Part shown: one piece after another, positions 52,601 through 55,600 of the stretch
Numbering within the stretch: position 1 is the stretch's first letter
Layout of the letters: every line of letters starts with the position of its first letter
Assembly: GCA_032622095.1 (NCBI GenBank)
Contig: CP136063.1
Span: 148,171,379-148,235,378, forward strand
Source: Siphonodentalium dalli
Lineage: Eukaryota > Mollusca > Scaphopoda > Gadilida > Siphonodentaliidae
Length of the DNA stretch: 64,000 nucleotides
Direction: 5' to 3'
Translations under genes and position numbers: made by a program
The notes under the pieces: generated by a model
Told to the model about the DNA's origin: nothing
Seen by the model: the letters and a program-made list of their open reading frames with translations, nothing else
The model's database searches: none

Positions 52601-55600
52601 TCTGAACTGTTTTCTTAACATTTATGGTTTCCGATCGATAACTCCAGTTTGGATTATTTTATCTGAACCAAAGCTGGTATTTGTGTTTCCGAGCTAAAAC
52701 TACAGTTTCAAGTTTGAATATAGGTTCTGTCGAATTATTTTCACATGAGTTACGGCTATTTTTCGACTCAGAATTTGACTGCATTTTGGCATTGAAGTTA
52801 GGGGTATATCAGATATTCTTTGTAAGCTCAAATTATCGTTTTATTTTGCGGTAGTACAATTTGAAATGGCTAAAGGGTGTATTTTGCCATGCCCTAGCAA
52901 TGGTCTTGTTATTCTTTGAATTTTTAAATTTAATGTATAGGCATCTTGTAATTGATCATTGGCATGACACTGAGGCAGTCAAAAAAGTACTTGGTTTTGT
53001 CACTAGCTTTCACACACTGGTGCTTTTGCAAATCATTTCCCATAACTCTTTTGCACAAAGGTATTACACTTGTCATAACACCACATCAATACATTCAGTC
53101 ACAGAAATAGGCAATAAACTCCGAAATTTATTGAGCGATAAAGTAAGCACATCAATAGATATTTTCATTTTATTAATTGGTCCAGTGCATTAAAGTGCAC
53201 TGAAATAGATAATCTTACAAGTCATCTCTGCTCACCGATTCCCATAAACTGTAAAAAATATTTGATTGTTTTAGCTGATCATATCAGAAAGAAATTTCAT
53301 GGGAAAAGATAGAATTTTTGCTGTGAACATGGAGGTTCATATAGTGCTTTTATTCATCCCAACTGTATAGCCCTGGGGTTGAATGCAGCTGAATTCCTGT
53401 TTTGTGTGGCTATAAAAATTTGATGGTTTTAAACCAATTGCTCCAAACTTGTCAAGAAAGAAAGTTTCAGTTCAGTACATTGGATTTTGAGAGGGTACAT
53501 TTTGTGATGTAATTTGAGGCTTGGTTCTCTTCTTTATTTCGCTTTTAAATCAAGTTATTTGCTTTATTATACAGTAATGCCCTAATTAATCGACTCCTTA
53601 ACCACAGCAGAATTATGGGTAATTTTTCAGGATTTAGTCAAACATATGGCTTGTCATTCATCGGAAAGCCCTCACTGAGAGCTTTCCGATGAATGGGAAC
53701 AAGATGGAAAACCACTATTCCCTAGACATCATCTATTAGGTTTGAATTGGTATTCAATATGAATTATCTCAAAATTATAGTTCAAATTTACAGGATATAG
53801 CCAACATTGTAGGTATAATTTTTTTTTATCTTAGCTATTCCAAATTATGTATAAATTACACATATATTGTATATACAAGCCAAGTGTTAGATGAAGTGAT
53901 TGATCTGATTTTTTAGCTCAACTTTACTTTGTAAAGTTTGAGCTATTGCCATGGCTTGGTATCCGTCGTGCATGTGAGGGTGTGTCTGTGTGTGTGCGTG
54001 ATTCGTCAACAATTTCCTTTAGCACGGGCTACAGTTCGTACCTTTGGTCCGATTATTATGAAATTTGTCATGGATGTTGACATTGACATGTAGATGGGAA
54101 CGAGTCATTTTGGGGTCATTCGGCCGAAAAACATGGCCGCCAGCGGCCATTTTGGATTTCAAAATTCAATCCATTAGCACGGGCTACAGGCCGTACTGTT
54201 TGTCTTATTGTCATGAAATTTGTCATGGATGTTAATATTGACATGTAGATGGGAACGAGTAATTTTGGGGTCATTCGGTCAAAAAACATGGCCGCCGGCA
54301 GCCATCTTAGATTTTACTCTTTGTATGACTAAATTCTTTAGCACGGGCTACAGGTCGTACTGTTAGTCTGATCATCATAAAATTTGTCAAGAATGTTAAT
54401 AATGTCATGTAGATGGGAATGAGTCATTTTGGGGTCATTCGGCCAAAAAACATGGCCACCAGCAGCCATCTTGGATTTTACTCTTTGTATGAAATGACTA
54501 AATCCTTTAGCACGGGCTACAGGTCGTACCTTTAGTCTGATCATCATAAAATTTGTCATGGCTGTTGAAATTGGAATGTAGATGGGAACAAGTAATTTTG
54601 GGGTCATTCGGCCAAAAAACATGGTCGCCAGCAGCCATCTTGGATTTTACTCTTTGTATGACTAATTCCTTTAGCACGGGCTACAGGTCCTACTTTTAGT
54701 CTGATCATCATAAAATTTGTCAAGAATGTTAATAATGTCATGTAGATGGGAATGAGTCATTTTGGGGTCATTCGGCCAAAAAACATGGCCGCCAGCAGCC
54801 ATCTTGGATTTTACTCTTTGTATGACTAAATCCTTTAGCACGGGCTACAGGTCGTACCTTTAGTCTGATCATTATAAAATTTGTCATGGCTGTTGAAATT
54901 GGAATGTAGATGGGAACGAGTCATTTTGGGGTCATTCGGACAAAAAACATGGCCGCCAGTGGCCATCTTGGATTTCAAAATTTAATCCATTAGCACGGGC
55001 CACAGGTCGTACTGTTCGTCTGATCATCATGAAATTTGTCATGGATGATAATATTGACATGTATATGGGAACGAGTAATTTTGGGGTCATTCGACCAAAA
55101 AACATGGCCACTAGCAGCCATCTTGGATTTTACTCTTTGTATGACTAAATTCTTTAGCACGGGCTGCAGGTCGTACCTTTAGTCTGATCATCATAAAATT
55201 TGTCATGGATGTTAACAATGACATGTAGATGGGAACGAGTAATTTTGGGGTCATTCGGCCAAAAAACATGGTCGCCAGCAGCCATCTTGGATTTTACTCT
55301 TTGTATGACTAAATTCTTTAGCATGGGCCACAGGTTGTACTGTTCGTCTGATCATCATGAAATTTGTCATGGATGTTAATATTGACATGTAGATGGGAAC
55401 GAGTAATTTTGGGGTCATTTGGCCAAAAAACATGGCCGCCAGCAGCCATCTTGGATTTTACTCTTTGTATGACTAAATTCTTTAGCATGGGCTACAGGTC
55501 ATACCTTTAGTCTGATCGTCATAAAATTTGTCATGGATGTTAACGATGACATGTAGATGGGAACGACTCATTTTGGGGTCATTCGGCCGAAAACATGGCC

